Assembly: GCF_014839805.1 (NCBI RefSeq) | Contig: NC_051119.1 | Span: forward strand, 1-64,000 | Source of the DNA: Manduca sexta | Taxonomy: Eukaryota; Arthropoda; Insecta; Lepidoptera; Sphingidae | Direction of reading: 5' to 3' | Length of the DNA stretch: 64,000 nucleotides | Shown here: one piece after another, positions 36,301-47,500 of the stretch | How positions within the stretch are numbered: position 1 is the stretch's first letter | Layout: every line of letters starts with the position of its first letter | The notes under the pieces: generated by a model | Database searches by the model: none | What the model saw: the letters and a program-made list of their open reading frames with translations, nothing else | What the model was told of the DNA's origin: nothing | Translations under genes and position numbers: made by a program

Positions 36301-39212
36301 CTGAAAAGACAATTAATACCCTATTGGTAAAGAGCATAGATGTCCGTCTAGTTTTATGGATGTTTATAGGCAGAGGCCATCAGTAAAAATTACTCACTGG
36401 CCATTTGCACCATAATACAATAACTTAAAATACTTTTTATACGTACTATGGAAGTCAAGCCTAGTTTGCTAGCTCACTTAAGCTAAAGCTTAAGAATTTA
36501 TTTTTGTCAGAGTTTTGCAAATGCCTATAAAAGTTCATAGAATTTATATTTCATGTAAAATTAATTCGTATAAGGGTGAAGTTTTTGTTCGCACGCGAGA
36601 ATCTCTAGAGCTACAACGAACAATCAGATAATGCTGACTCTTTCAAAATTTATGGTTTGTCCGACGTACAAGTGGATGCATGTATATAGAATGATTGAAA
36701 TATTGCTGCTAATGTAAACGTATGGGGAAGTTCTTGCGCAATATGCTAGTAAAAATTTTGCGTAATGTTATATACATCTGTTAATTACACATTAGAAATT
36801 TTCGTACTTACCTATTAATATGTATCTATACACCTTTTAGTTTAACACAGGATAGATATAAACGTAATATATAACCTACGACCCATCGCAAGATAATTAT
36901 AAGAGAAAATGAGCTCAGTTGGGCAGTCTGGACGCGATATCATCAATCACGTGGCTGTCTACGATGCGATCCTTTTGTAGAGCTGTTTTCACACAGCTTA
37001 CACAATGTGTGTGAACAATGCTTGCAGATATCCAGCACATATTCATATGGAAATTAAAGAGTTCATAATATATGTGAATAATTTTACCAATAACATCTAT
37101 TGTATAAAAGCTTTCTATAGGTGGAAACTATTGATTTATGTATGTTTCCCGTATAAATAAACAGTATCACACTTTCTCCTTTTTTCGGGGTAGGCAGAGG
37201 TTTAACACCTGTATTTTTCAAGCTATGGTAGACCTCTCATGTCATAAGGGATGAGTCTACTCTCTACAAACTTATAATTGCTTGTATTGAGGTATATCAA
37301 CTTTTATTTATTTGTGGTGGTATATATAGGTATAACTCAACAGATAACTAAATCACTTTCTTAGTATTGAGACTCAAATAATCACATAAAAAAGGTACAT
37401 TTATCTTATGGCTTGCTTATACTATATACAACCTATAGTTACCTTTTTCTACTAGTACTATTTTGTTAGGAATAATGCACATGGCACAACCAGCACTGGC
37501 AAAAGATTGCACAAATCACAAAAAGAAACTACACCCTCTTCAAATAAAATAACATGTTGCCAATGTATGCCTTCTTCGTTCTGCTCTCGCAATTTAAATA
37601 CAATAGAAACAATTTTAAAGGTAATTTGTTTACTTTCAATTCAGATTCTGACAATATATATTAAGTTTTTTTAATACCTTAACTTAAATCACACGATAGA
37701 AAAAAGGGTAATAAAATGAAATTGATTTTGTCACATTTTACAATATTTCTAGGCAATAATGTAAACAGAATATTTACTAACACAAATTATTTTCCTAAGG
37801 AACATTTGTCCAATACATTTGCCAATATTTCACATCATAGTATGCTTTTTCAATCACATTTGAAATTAAAATTAACTGAGGCAACATGGTAGTATTTTAA
37901 GTACATTGTCAAATAAGAAAAAAATATATAACATACTTTTTCTTTCTTTTTTCACATGACCCTACATTCTTTAGCCTGGAAAGGGTCAGCTTATACAAAC
38001 ACACCAAACCTTTTTCTCAGCACTTAGTCGCTTGCAACCCTTGAAAATAAAGCAACCATACTGAGGTCAACCAACTAAGGTTTCAGGAACCATGGCTCAG
38101 GACGGTCACTATTGTGAGACATCAATGATTACGGAATAACATACTAACATAATCAGCGATGTATTTCATGCCATGTGGAAACCGTTTTGCATCAGGTACA
38201 AGCCTGCCGTGCTTGTCTCTCTGCTTCTCCGACCAGCAGTCATCTATAATGATGTATTCATAGCCTGCTTCCTGGTAGCCTTCATTGTAGAAAGAGTCCA
38301 CTACTGATAAGATAAGGCGCTCGCTACAACAGAGTAAATAAGTAATGTACATATATGCTATAGAATTTTTTTATTACCACATATAAATAATCATGCTCAT
38401 AGAGATCAACTTGAGGTTTGTTGCTAATAACTCATTTTTAGAAAATTTTATTGGACACAAGTAACGAAACAATGTTATATTGTTTATTCAGTTGTAGAAT
38501 GAAGAGAGGCTATCAGTGGGCTGTTTGATTTCTAATATCAAACATTTCACATAATATCTAGTGTTGGCCTATAATTTGTATAGTTTTTTTGTTAATCTAT
38601 ACTAATATGAAGAGCTGAAGAGTTTGTTTGAATGTGCTACTACTACTAATCTGATTGTAATTTTTTTTTACTAATAGGGAACTACATTAATATGGAGTGC
38701 TATAGGTTACTTTTTTCCTGTGAAAATAAAAATATTATACTTTTAAATAAAACTTTATCTGCTTTCTTATGTTTATGTGAATGTTAGTTATTGAAATACA
38801 ATTACTGAAGTGAGATTAAAATCCATAAATAGTTTTATTTCAAAACCTTATCTGCTTAGAAACATTGAAGCATTGTTAAGACATTGTGAATTTGTGGCTG
38901 CTATGTGTAATATTATCCATTTATCAATAAACTACCATTTTAAAATTATCTTGTATATAATCAATTGTAACAGTATCATGACAACAAATAGAACATAAAT
39001 CAAGAAACTTCTATAACAAAATAAACAAGCTTTAGAAATACAGCTTACTCTAAACATTTATCAGGATATCGTTCGCAATCCACGCCGCACATGTAATAGC
39101 CCCAAGACATCCATCCCATGGGAGGCGTGCGAGCCAAGCCGTTCTCCAAAACACACACACCATTCCACACACTTGTGAAACATATCATAAAAATTGTTTT
39201 CCGCATAACCAT
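24359..39212 (-). CDS. NAGA: Lysosomal GH27 glycosidase (alpha-N-acetylgalactosaminidase / alpha-galactosidase), nine exons
   Basis: Removes terminal alpha-linked GalNAc or Gal from glycoconjugates in the lysosome. Exons: 39212-39049, 38323-38149, 36260-36086, 34011-33914, 32342-32181, 30848-30654, 28228-28064, 26093-26021, 24396-24359. All junctions are GT/AG and the frame is open for 414 residues, close to the human enzyme. A signal peptide (about residues 1-20) precedes the family start [21 protein letters not shown] is at 82-85. Nucleophile Asp160 is in LKVDGC, acid/base Asp222 in WRNYHDV, then [10 protein letters not shown] and AINQDPLGI. Ser192 in YSCSWPYY matches the Ser that favours GalNAc in vertebrate NAGA (Glu in alpha-galactosidase A); Tyr195 replaces the usual Ala. 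The last exon ([12 protein letters not shown] then stop) is short, its acceptor is weak and it is the least certain part. Introns carry SINEs, Helitrons and MITEs; one Helitron lies 10 bp past the exon 6 donor. Confidence 0.92.
24842..25133 (+). repeat. Family A SINE
   Basis: Full member on the plus strand: degraded tRNA-like head, ATGTTCGCAGGTGCAAATC at the B-box, body GGTGAAGGAAAACATCGTGA, ending in a TATTATTA tail. It lies within the last intron of the GH27 gene. Confidence 0.75.
25468..25829. mobile_element. Near-perfect foldback element with TTAA ends
   Basis: Two inverted arms of about 170 bp meet at a short centre near 25648. The termini are GGCGATACCTCAAGG and its complement, and the element is bounded by TTAA on both sides (25468-25471, 25826-25829), the target used by piggyBac-type transposons. 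No coding capacity. A decayed sister copy lies at 27244-27575. Confidence 0.8.
26395..26631 (-). repeat. tRNA-derived SINE, family B, with target duplication
   Basis: The minus-strand head reads CTGCCTCGGTGGCGTGG, then a B-box-like segment and a body ending near ACCCCTTCGGGGATAAA. It is flanked by a 12-bp duplication, CCAGAGGAACTA (26383-26394 and 26632-26643). Confidence 0.85.
27010..27238 (-). repeat. tRNA-derived SINE, third type
   Basis: The minus-strand head GTACCGCATGGTGGCGTAG with B-box GGTTCAAGCCCCG is followed by an unrelated body. It is like family B in its head but different in its tail. Confidence 0.6.
27244..27575. mobile_element. Second copy of the TTAA foldback element, one end decayed
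   Basis: It shares the arms and centre of 25468-25829. The left end keeps TTAA and GCTCAAGGTCCATTTTC. The right end has lost part of its terminal repeat. Confidence 0.7.
28384..28558 (-). mobile_element. Short Helitron
   Basis: On the minus strand it begins TCTATACATATTATAAAATA and ends with a decayed hairpin and AAAACCTAG. It lies in a GH27 intron. Confidence 0.6.
28585..28770 (+). repeat. 3' part of a family A SINE, decayed
   Basis: The segment CCGCACTAGGCCAGCG to CTCTCAGTAGTAGAG and GCCCAGCAGTGGGACAGT matches the family body. The 5' part is largely unrecognisable. Confidence 0.55.
29477..29695 (+). mobile_element. Short Helitron
   Basis: It starts TCTATACATATTATTAAAAC and ends GGACAAAGCCGCGAACAAAAGCTGG. 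It is closely related to the elements at 2163-2380 and 63364-63571. Confidence 0.65.
30425..30643 (-). mobile_element. 3'-truncated Helitron abutting the GH27 exon 6 donor
   Basis: The 5' end on the minus strand (TCCTACTAATATTATAAATG) begins at 30643, ten bases after the exon 6 boundary. The intron therefore starts GTTAGTACAA and then the element. The 3' hairpin is missing. Confidence 0.7.
30965..31170 (-). repeat. Dispersed lepidopteran-type repeat, copy 1
   Basis: It matches 31862-32042 and 34765-35022, sharing CTCGTCTCGTCATTCA, CGGTCGTATCGCTTACCAT and AGTGTAACTACT-like segments. It resembles the 3' part of a LINE; the class is not proven. Confidence 0.5.
31711..31795. repeat. Small palindrome-bearing repeat
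   Basis: TGTCGACTGCCGAGG and CTCGTCAGTCGACA form an imperfect inverted pair. Related copies are at 26190-26265 and, more decayed, at 2515-2600 with its right-arm partner near 61540-61620. The family is not identified. Confidence 0.4.
31862..32042 (+). repeat. Dispersed lepidopteran-type repeat, copy 2
   Basis: Opposite orientation to 30965-31170, only about 0.7 kb away, so intron 5 transcripts could fold back on themselves here. Confidence 0.5.
32430..32640. mobile_element. Foldback MITE related to 12680-12865
   Basis: Inverted arms of about 80 bp (TATTCCGTCTA... at both ends, ATAGCCGTGTAGGTAA near the centre). It lies in a GH27 intron. Confidence 0.6.
32660..32893 (-). repeat. Family B SINE, decayed head
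   Basis: It aligns with 26395-26631 through GCAACCAGGGCATCCACTTT, GTGTTCCGGCTCATGATGTG and the ATCGAACTCGGGTC B-box region. Confidence 0.65.
33437..33562. other. Two adjacent perfect hairpins with the same TAAG loop
   Basis: Hairpin 1 has perfect 31-bp arms (33437-33467 and 33472-33502). Hairpin 2 has perfect 22-bp arms (33515-33536 and 33541-33562). The loop is TAAG in both, with 12 bp between them. They lie in the GH27 intron between exons 4 and 5. Arm sequences are unrelated to each other and show no terminal duplication, so they are not two copies of one MITE. Confidence 0.85.
34390..34651. mobile_element. Foldback MITE with TA target
   Basis: Terminal inverted repeats of roughly 100 bp start ACCCTCTTATTCATAAACG and are flanked by TA at 34388-34389 and 34652-34653. 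An inner pair, GGGCCGTTGTGATTGG / CCAATCACAACGGCC, adds a second stem. Half-copies are at 11225-11302 and 49920-49990. Confidence 0.7.
34765..35022 (+). repeat. Dispersed lepidopteran-type repeat, longest copy
   Basis: It begins GCCTGGGTAGGTACCACCGC and ends CTCGTCTCGTCATTCA; the two shorter copies in the previous intron match its 3' part. Confidence 0.55.
35536..35881 (-). mobile_element. Non-autonomous Helitron
   Basis: The minus-strand 3' end is GCGGGCGAAGCCGCGAGCAAAAG, with TTAG in place of CTAG. The 5' end TCCTATTAGTATTATGAATG is at 35881. It lies in a GH27 intron. Confidence 0.65.
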
Positions 39213-39859
39213 GTTTGCACCCAACTTTAACACATTAAAATGACATGAAGATACTAGTGAAGTTTTAATAAAACGGGCATTTGCCACACATATAACAGTA
39301 ATTTAAATACTGTTTGTTCACGTTAATATGCTTGCATTAGTTTGTTAATTGTTTACATGATTTCTAACTTATCCGGATGTCAACAAAATTAAAAAGCACC
39401 TACATTAAGATTACACAAACCAATGCAAATGGTATGGAGTTTTCAAGACTTTTTAATTTTGATGCATTTTACAAACATTTTGATTTTTGACAAATGACAA
39501 GCAACCAATGACACTGACAGCTACTGTTTATTATGTTTCGTTTCACTTACGATTTATTTGTACAGTACTGATTTTAGTTGTTTCTTTTTTACTTTTCATA
39601 ACGTTTTATAGTAGGGAAAATATTAATGATTGAATAATTAATAAAATTAGGTATACATTCGTAAAATATAGAAATACAAGTTTACAAAGATGTATCTAGC
39701 TGTTAAAAAATAAAGTATAGTAGGTTTTATATTTTACATAACACTAAAGACTACTTTGTGCTTTATGTCACCCGCGTAATAAATGTAAATGGCGACTACG
39801 ACGATGTGCGGTACCTAATTCTTGCGTACTTCCATATTGAAAAGTATTTGAAAGGGTCT

Positions 39860-40126
39860 GGGACTGCCTCGGTGGCGTAGTTGTATTGCACGTCCGGTAC
39901 AATAGCGCTCTGAGGTCCTGGGTTCGAATCCCGGGTCGGGCAAAGTGATATTTGGGTTTTTCTGCTCTGTATCAGCCCGGAGTCTGGAATTTGTGCCCGA
40001 TATGGCGATAGGCTCGCCCCCTATCACATCATGGGACGGAACATACTTGGCGAAAGTGGGTGCCCTAGTTGCGCCTCTGCATACCCCTTCGGGGATAAAA
40101 TGCGTGATGTTATGTATGTATGTATG
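39860..40126 (+). repeat. Family B SINE with perfect 12-bp target duplication
   Basis: The head GGGACTGCCTCGGTGGCG with B-box GGGTTCGAATCCCGGG is followed by a body ending in an (ATGT)n tail. It is flanked by TTGAAAGGGTCT at 39848-39859 and 40127-40138. Best preserved of the family here, so probably a young insertion. Confidence 0.9.
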
Positions 40127-41054
40127 TTGAAAGGGTCTTCAGTTAAAAATACAAATACTCAACGAATATTTGTGTTCCATTAATATAGATAACAAAGTGT
40201 TAGTTTTTATACATTTAATGTCCAAATTCCACAGTTTCCAAAATAGTATAAGCATCAAAGGCAAGTTTTCATGTAGTTATACGGAATGCTAGAGAAAATA
40301 AAATGTAACTGGTAGTCGATTCAGACCATTTAAGTGAAGGGACGGGTGAGCCCTGTGTGTTACTGCTTTCAGCGCTCCCTACCAGTCAGGGTTGATTGAA
40401 CATAACTTGCAGGACTTTGACACATTTTATCTACATTCTAATATTGACTGTCCTTCCCCATTCTCGCAAAAAATTTACGGTACAGCATTGACATGGTTTT
40501 TTATATCCCTTGCATAGCTATCATATTGTCGGGATGTTATACGGATCCATTTATATGTGGATTTTATTGTTTGTTAAGTATAAGCTGCATACATATTTTC
40601 AATTCGAGTTTAAGGATTTAAATTTACTAGCAATTACTATTCAGAACAAAAATTATTCTAAGTAAATTTACACTAACAAAACAAGACAGATTTCCAAAAA
40701 AATATTAGAAGTTATATTTAAGTACGTTTAAATACGAAATTGGATAGGTATTCATGAGTAGGTAAGTACTCGTAGTTGTAATTAGATATATTTTGAAGAA
40801 ATTAAATCCTTCGCAGGCAGGCAATAAGCAGGTAGATTACCTACGCAGATCCCTTTTACCAAGAATCAGAAATGGTCCCAAAAGTAATTATTTTGTACAC
40901 GTGCCTACGCCCAGTTTCTTTGATCTAGTCACACTCAAGGCTAAAAGTAATCAAATAAAGCTCCTACACGCCTTAAGATGGTATTTTGATAAACTCAGCT
41001 CCGAAGTCCGATAGGACAGGAATAAAATATTATATTTTTTAAACAACTACTTAA

Positions 41055-41300
41055 GTATTTGCTCGCGCTTACGGGCGTAAAAACGTTTTTTTGGAAAAAA
41101 GTTTCGCTTAATATTTTCTTGGGATAAAATGGAGCCTATATTGTAAACTAGAACTGTAGCGATAGGTACATAAGTGTAAATTGCATTCAAATCCTTGCAG
41201 TAGATTTAGCGTGATGCGTGTACAGATAGACAAAAATTCTATAAACTACTGTTCTGGCTTTTGTTGCTCTAATAAAGATTCACAAAGTCATTTTTGTTCA
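41055..41300 (-). mobile_element. Degenerate Helitron-like repeat
   Basis: It retains TTTGCTCGCGCTTACGGGCG at one end and the GTGATGCGTGTACAGATAGAC core; related to 4985-5240. Confidence 0.4.
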
Positions 41301-41853
41301 ATATCTATAATGTATAGACATCGGACTATTATATTACTATTATTACATGTAAAGATTATTAATTATAACTAATGAATCGAAATAAACTTATGTTGCAAAA
41401 AAAAATGTAATAGAATATTCTATCAAGTAAATAAAAGAATTAAAGACCATATTCGAGGAACGAGAAAATAAAATGTTATTCTACCCACTTTTCAATTATT
41501 TGTACTTCGTTACGGTGTCAACAGATTTATATAAAAAAGGACATTGTTTGTTTATATTTTTTATTACTTTCTTGAATATGATTAACTTAACTATGATAAC
41601 TTTTTATTTGAAATCAAAAGCACGCGACACATAGATCTACTTACGTAGAAAATAAAGGGAAACTGACAACCCTACAACGAGCGGAACAACTTCTAAAGAA
41701 TAGACGGGGATATAAAAGTTGCAACTATAATCAAATACGTATCTCGGAGGACGTGAACTTTTGTGGATAACTATCTACCTTATATTGATTGTTCAAGGGG
41801 CCAAGGAGTAATGTACTTACATATAACGAAGTCTTCACAGACATTATCATTTA

Positions 41854-42075
41854 ATAATTATAATAATAATAATATCAGCCCTGTATTATATACTTGCCCA
41901 CTGCTGAGCACGGGCCTCCTCTACTACTGAGAGGGATTAGGCCTTAGTCCACCACGCTGGCCTAGTGCGGATTGGTAGACTTCACACACCTTCGAAATTC
42001 CTATAGAGAACTTCTCAGATGTGCAGGTTTCCTCACGATGTTTTCCTTCACCGTTAAAGCGAACGATAAATTCAC
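41854..42075 (-). repeat. 5'-truncated family A SINE with target duplication
   Basis: Only the 3' body is present. It is flanked by ATTATCATTTA at 41843-41853 and 42076-42086, a truncated LINE-style insertion. Confidence 0.8.
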
Positions 42076-43570
42076 ATTATCATTTATTTGTTATGAATAA
42101 AATATACTTAATATGCGAGGGCGTAGCTCGCTTTAATTCTTGGGTGTACTTTATTCTTTAAGCACCTATATATAAGAGTATGTACTTGTACTAAATATAG
42201 GGGAGAGGGTAGCCGCCTCTTGCCCCACCAGCCTACGCCTCTGCTAGTAGGTTTTAGTGCTGATATTTTGAGCTCTGAAGATTAGGTACTTTTTATTATG
42301 AATTCAATTATGATATTGTTTTTAATATCTACATTGCTATTGATGGATTTTTCGAACAGTTTGGTTCCCTCGTACATTTGATAAACAGGGTGATATACAA
42401 CTAGTCACTGTACTTTTAATAGTGTTTGTTTTGGCAACAATTTATTTTTCATTTTCATTTTCATATACTGACTATTAATCCGAAGGCTCATATGTTAATC
42501 GAATTATAATCCAACTGAATAAGTATCTTTGCATATAAAGCTACGTACATCACAATGGGTTTCTTACTACGAATTTCGAGTTACCCAACCCGATCAAGAT
42601 GCTTCGAACTTTTCGGAATTCAGCACAGTTGAATTCACAACTGACCTCCTTTAAAACGAGCAACTGTACAAGCAGAAAAGTTCCCGGCGCAGTGGGAGTT
42701 ACTAGCGATTTGAAGTGTCCATCACATTGTGTATATCGAATATTATTGAGAAAATCTAGCTCTAAGGACCTATTCACAAAATATTTTAGTCTATGCAGTA
42801 TATTTTCTGCGCACCAACTTGCTTTAACTCGATAAAAATGTACAGTAAATAGGATACAGTTAGTAACAGTATAGGTTCTTAAGCTACGGAAACACTTGTT
42901 CCTGACGCTGAGCCCTTAGAATTATTTTTCTTAACCGATTTTAACCTACGATCTTGATACCTCACTTTCTTACCGCACGTAAGTAGGTATAACATACTTA
43001 CATCCATAGAATTACTTTCAAATCCTTAGTTTAGTGACTTGTAATCATTGTAAACATGGTACAACGTTTTTACTAAATAATACCTTTTATCCAGTGACGC
43101 AAAATAGCTAATTTCAAAAATAAAAGTATATCCTGCCACTCGTATGTGCAAGAAAACTAGACAAAATAAAATATGTTTTATTTAATTTAATATTGTCGTC
43201 TACTTAGAACTCCCGCAGACCCCCTCCGCCCCAACCAAGGTACAACACTGCTTTTACTATTATTAATATTCATAATTGAAATTAATGTAAAAGGGACCGA
43301 CTTAATAAATAATATTAGAAAGTAGGTACGTAAAGCTACTCAACATTTGGAGTACGTATAACGAATGTTAAAATTAGGTATTAACCTAAAGAGTAATACT
43401 CGACTTAAAACCTATAATTATTTATAACTGCATGATGTTGAACTAGTCTCGCGCATTAAAGTTTGTCACAACGTTGTTTCATGAGTTAATAACGCTATAC
43501 TAAAGTATTAGCTGGTGGAATTGATTTAGTTCAATTAATTAGGTATTTATATGAACTTTTTTGTTGACAG

Positions 43571-43766
43571 AAGTAGCGCGTGCGTCGAGTATGGGCGGAG
43601 ATGGCATGTCGTAGTGCTGAGATGGCCGCGCCGCGTGTCGCGCGCGCCGCTACGTTCACCGCACCGCTCGCCGCGCCGCTCGTCGCTCTGCTCGCCGCGC
43701 TGCTCGTCACCGCCACAGCACGCGCGCCCACACAGGATCCCGTGGTCTTTGAAGCCGCTTTCCAAG
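43571..43766 (+). CDS. Signal-peptide exon of an unidentified secreted protein
   Basis: The exon has a clean acceptor (TTTTTTGTTGACAG) and donor (CCAAG/GTTTGT). Coding probably starts at ATG 43622, or in frame at 43601, and runs 48 codons plus one base, ending in phase 1. The encoded N-terminus is an Ala/Leu-rich hydrophobic stretch (APLVALLAALLVTATA) with likely cleavage after ARA, then TQDPVVFEAAFQ. It is very GC-rich, with a short upstream ATG frame in the leader. The next exon is not in 43767-45144; the right arm would be its intron. The EGF exon at 1042-1158 enters in phase 1 and would be on the plus strand if the left arm is an inverted copy, so the two may be one gene (inference). Confidence 0.6.
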
Positions 43767-45144
43767 GTTTGTAGATTTTTCATAATCAACATGATTAGTT
43801 AGTAGTCAGGAAAATATTTGGCCCGAAGTATCTTTTGGAGTCATCTGTAGCACAATTTAATATAAAACTTACATTAGACCTTAACTATAGGATGTGACCA
43901 AAGAAACATCGGCTCCTAACGAAGCTTGCCTTCAGAGTTTTTAGTATTTTTATTGCGTGTTTTACTGCAAAAATATACAGTTTTTGCTAATTCCTTTATT
44001 ATTGTATTTTATAATATGTTCTGATTAGTGATATGTTTTAAAGATATATCAAAGGCTTTTCTTTATATTTTTTCATGAAACAATTTTATGAAGTTTTAAA
44101 AATGTGAGGCTTCAATGGTTTGATAAACTTATCACAAAAAATTAACAACTTGTTAACATCAACAGGAGAGAAAGGTAGAAATTTTATAAAAATATTTCTC
44201 GCGCGATTTCTACGACACGAGATGAAAGGACGATTTTAAGTTGGCAATAACGAGACAGAGAATAATAGTGGCAGACCATCCTTAATTATTTCTCATCTCC
44301 GCAAATTACAAACAATCAAATAAGACAAACAAACATTTACGAAATAATTACTTATCTCATTATTACATCATTCAAATAATTCTTGCGAATATTAAACAGT
44401 TGTCCCAAAGCCGGCTCGTTTAGGGCCGTTTTAATAAGTGAGAATAAAAGCTTTAAAATGACGTAGTTAACAGGTCTCGACGATCTCCGCGCTCTTTACG
44501 AGTGTTTTTAATTATTTTAACGTTTCCTTTAGCGCTTACGTAATCCTTGTTCTTGTATAATCCACATTTAATTACGCTCTTCACAACGTCGCGCCGTCGG
44601 CTCGGCTTTTGCAAAAAGTCGTAGAAAGTTAAGCTAATAGAAAGATCTAGGAAAGGAACTAGTAAGTACATAATATATAATGATTAATTTATCTGTATGA
44701 AAGGTGGGTGAAATTAAATACTTTCAATAGTAGAAAGTCTGGAGGCCAGCTGTGAGACGTTATATCATAATGAAGAGCTGATGTAATCAATATTTTATCT
44801 ATGTAGAATCATGATTTAATATCATGCAATTAAATTGGTTTAAATACTGTGACCTCCCAACTTTGACAACCCCCCCCCCCCTTTAGCCACGCTCATGGCT
44901 GTGAAATGAAGTGAAATGATTTATTTGAATCTGTAAAATGTTATACATTATTTAGATTTCGTCAATATTAACTCTACCACCAGTTCGGAAAGCAGTTCTC
45001 ACCAGAGAAGAACGGGCAAGAAACTCTGATGTTGCTTTTTTCAATCAGTTTAGGGTAAAGACTTACAGTACATGATAAAGTGAGAAGAGAAAAAAAATAC
45101 AATTGGTTTTTTATTGTTGTTTAGAGTAGTTCATTTATAGGTTC
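43767..45144. other. Intron-like DNA with a LINE-like tail at 44895-45060
   Basis: AT-rich, with a 12-C run at 44870-44881. The stretch around GAAGAACGGGCAAGAAACTC resembles a dispersed lepidopteran repeat tail. No exon seen. The reverse-complement match to the left arm begins at 45145. Confidence 0.4.
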
Positions 45145-46596
45145 GTGAAATAAGGAATAAATTAATTTAAATTTTCATATGACTGACCCTCTCAGGAATC
45201 ATGAATTTTCTCTATTATCTTTATAATTATTTCCTCTTAGCACCTCTAGCAATTAGAAATTGTAAGCGAAATAGGCAGAATAGTCCACACAAGCAGCACC
45301 TGTTCACGAGTATGACGCATGTGCCAGCCATCGGCCTCCTCAACCATATTGTAGGGAAGTGGCCGACCCGTCACACGCAAGTCAGTGTTTGATAATTATA
45401 ATTTATATTACATATACTTAATCCAAAACTTTGTTCACTTGGACGTTTTAAACTAAGAATAATGTCCTATTTTTAAATTAAATAATCTTTTATTTATCTA
45501 TTTTGATATACTTTATTCAAGAGTATTTTAAGACGCCGTTGAATACTAAACTATAAAATTACTAGTTTCTATTCACTTCGCTTCTTTGATACCGCAAAGT
45601 TCACAATCCAAGGTAAATCAATAAAATCTGTCACGTGACCGCCGTGGTGGCGATAGTAATGAGTTTTTACCGTAAACCAATTTATAACAGTATTGAATAT
45701 TTCTATAAAATTCGTATAAAAGCATTGTAAACAAAATCCCCGCTCGAGCGTTCTTATTGTGAGCCGCACTATTATGCCAAGGAGCAGGCGCGGCGGTCGG
45801 GTCAAGGATCTGCCGGTAGGGCTGCCACATTACAAATTATAGGATGTGAATTTAAATAATTCGTATTGAAAGAATTACTAACAAAAAACTAAATATTTCA
45901 ACAATCAGGAAATAGTGCTTTTACAAAAAAAAAAAACAATAAGTTAGGTACCTACTTGTAACAATTCTTATGTATTTTCACAGCTAACATATCATTATGA
46001 AGTCATTTAGACAATGATTATAAAATTATTTGCTCCATAAATATTTGTAATTATACCTTTACTTAATTTTACTACTGTTTTTCTATTGTAAAATTATCTT
46101 ACATAATATACTGGCTTCAGGAAACTGAAATCTGAATTCGACAACCCTACAGGCACCGGCCATTCAGGAGAAACTCGTAGTCCCGATCAAAATGACATAA
46201 TGGACGGCGTATCGAGTACCGGGGTCCTGCGGAGGGGAGCGGAAAGGAGGCGGGGCTCACTGCAAATACACGCACTGCAAGGGATTCGGAATTACCGTGT
46301 GTTGACATCGCCTCTGACCGCATTGTGCCCGCTATAGTGCTCTGTCGTGTCAAATACATTGGCAGCTGATAATAGCTGATCGCAGTACTGATGGAAATGC
46401 TACAGGTCATTTACAATCGAACGCTTGCACTTCTCTAGGTTTCTTAATCCTCTACTATAAAGTGTACTCATGATATTCCTTGGATTGTGGGGGTTTATGG
46501 ACGATGGATATACACAATAAAAGCAAAACGAAAACACAATAATTTATTATAAAGACGTGTTCAAGTTGGCTGAACAAAGTCGCACTACATCAACGC

Positions 46597-46639
46597 GTCT
46601 GTATCGCTAATTCGTACGAATTTGTAGATCGATACAGAC
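46597..46639. other. Nested palindrome, right arm
   Basis: Exact counterpart of 14563-14605. Confidence 0.6.
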
Positions 46640-47389
46640 TGGCTGCGCGTGAGCAATGCTACGACCGTGCCGCTATCGCACGACTGTTTACTTTCAACGC
46701 CATTTCTACGGATTTTAATAGAAGCTCGACTGTTGTGCACTCATTACCAACCAAATATCAATGAATGCAGAAAAAATATATGCCTATAACCTACTATATG
46801 TATCTTGTGTAGAAATAATGTAAAGTAATGTAATAAAGAAAATATTACAAGGAACGTTCATTAAAAGTGGATCTCAAATCATCTAACATTTATTTGGTTA
46901 GGCGAGATAGATATTTATCTTTGCACCACCCTAAAGTTGACTGGGAGAAAATGCCTTTGCATTAAGTCTGCCGATATACATATGTATTAAAGTGCATATA
47001 AAGTGCAAATATACTTTTGGCCTTGTTCAGTCCAGTCAATAAATTTTGACCCAATCAAACAATTAAAATAAATGTTTCAATTATTTTTGTACTTAATTAA
47101 CTCATATTATAACTTGTCTCGTGGGAAAAATACATAGTAATACAAGTTCGATCGGAACACTAACTGAAAATAGTTTTTTTTTTTGTTAGTTTCGCGTAGT
47201 GAAATCTTGAAAAGAACTTTGTTTCGTTTGTACGTGGCCTCCAGACGACCTAGCAGGCGCTCCAACTTTCTGAATATACAAACATCAAATCAATATTGTA
47301 TTACACAAGTACTTGTATTTATGGCTAGACGAGGTATTCAAAGTCGAATGCAATTCACAATTTTAATGATTTTAATTTTATTTTAATAA

Positions 47390-47500
47390 TAAAGGTCGCA
47401 GAAACGTTCTGCATGCAGGCCGCTTTCGACAGGTCCGTCTGGAAATCTTTAGGGGAGGCCCATGCGGTGGACATTATGTGGCTGATGATGATGATGATGT
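47390..47500 (+). mobile_element. RTE-type LINE tail, right-arm copy
   Basis: Counterpart of 13708-13822; the plus strand reads the conserved MQAAFDRSVWKSLGEAH ending with a GATGATGATG tail. Confidence 0.65.

Larger units (their letters stand above)
39213..43570. other. Intergenic DNA between GH27 and the signal-peptide exon
   Basis: No further coding exon was recognised. It contains a family B SINE (39860-40126), a Helitron relic (41055-41300) and a truncated family A SINE (41854-42075). The GH27 promoter should lie just beyond 39212; no clear TATA box was found. An open stretch at 40793-41014 has no recognisable homology. Confidence 0.5.

Noticed and set aside
40793..41014. 73-codon frame that looked like a decayed gag or gene fragment
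   Set aside because: No motif, no splice context and no second copy in the window.
43531..43802. Several overlapping Ala/Arg-rich frames on both strands
   Set aside because: Shadows of the GC-rich signal-peptide exon; only the plus-strand frame from 43622 has a start, hydrophobic core and donor site.
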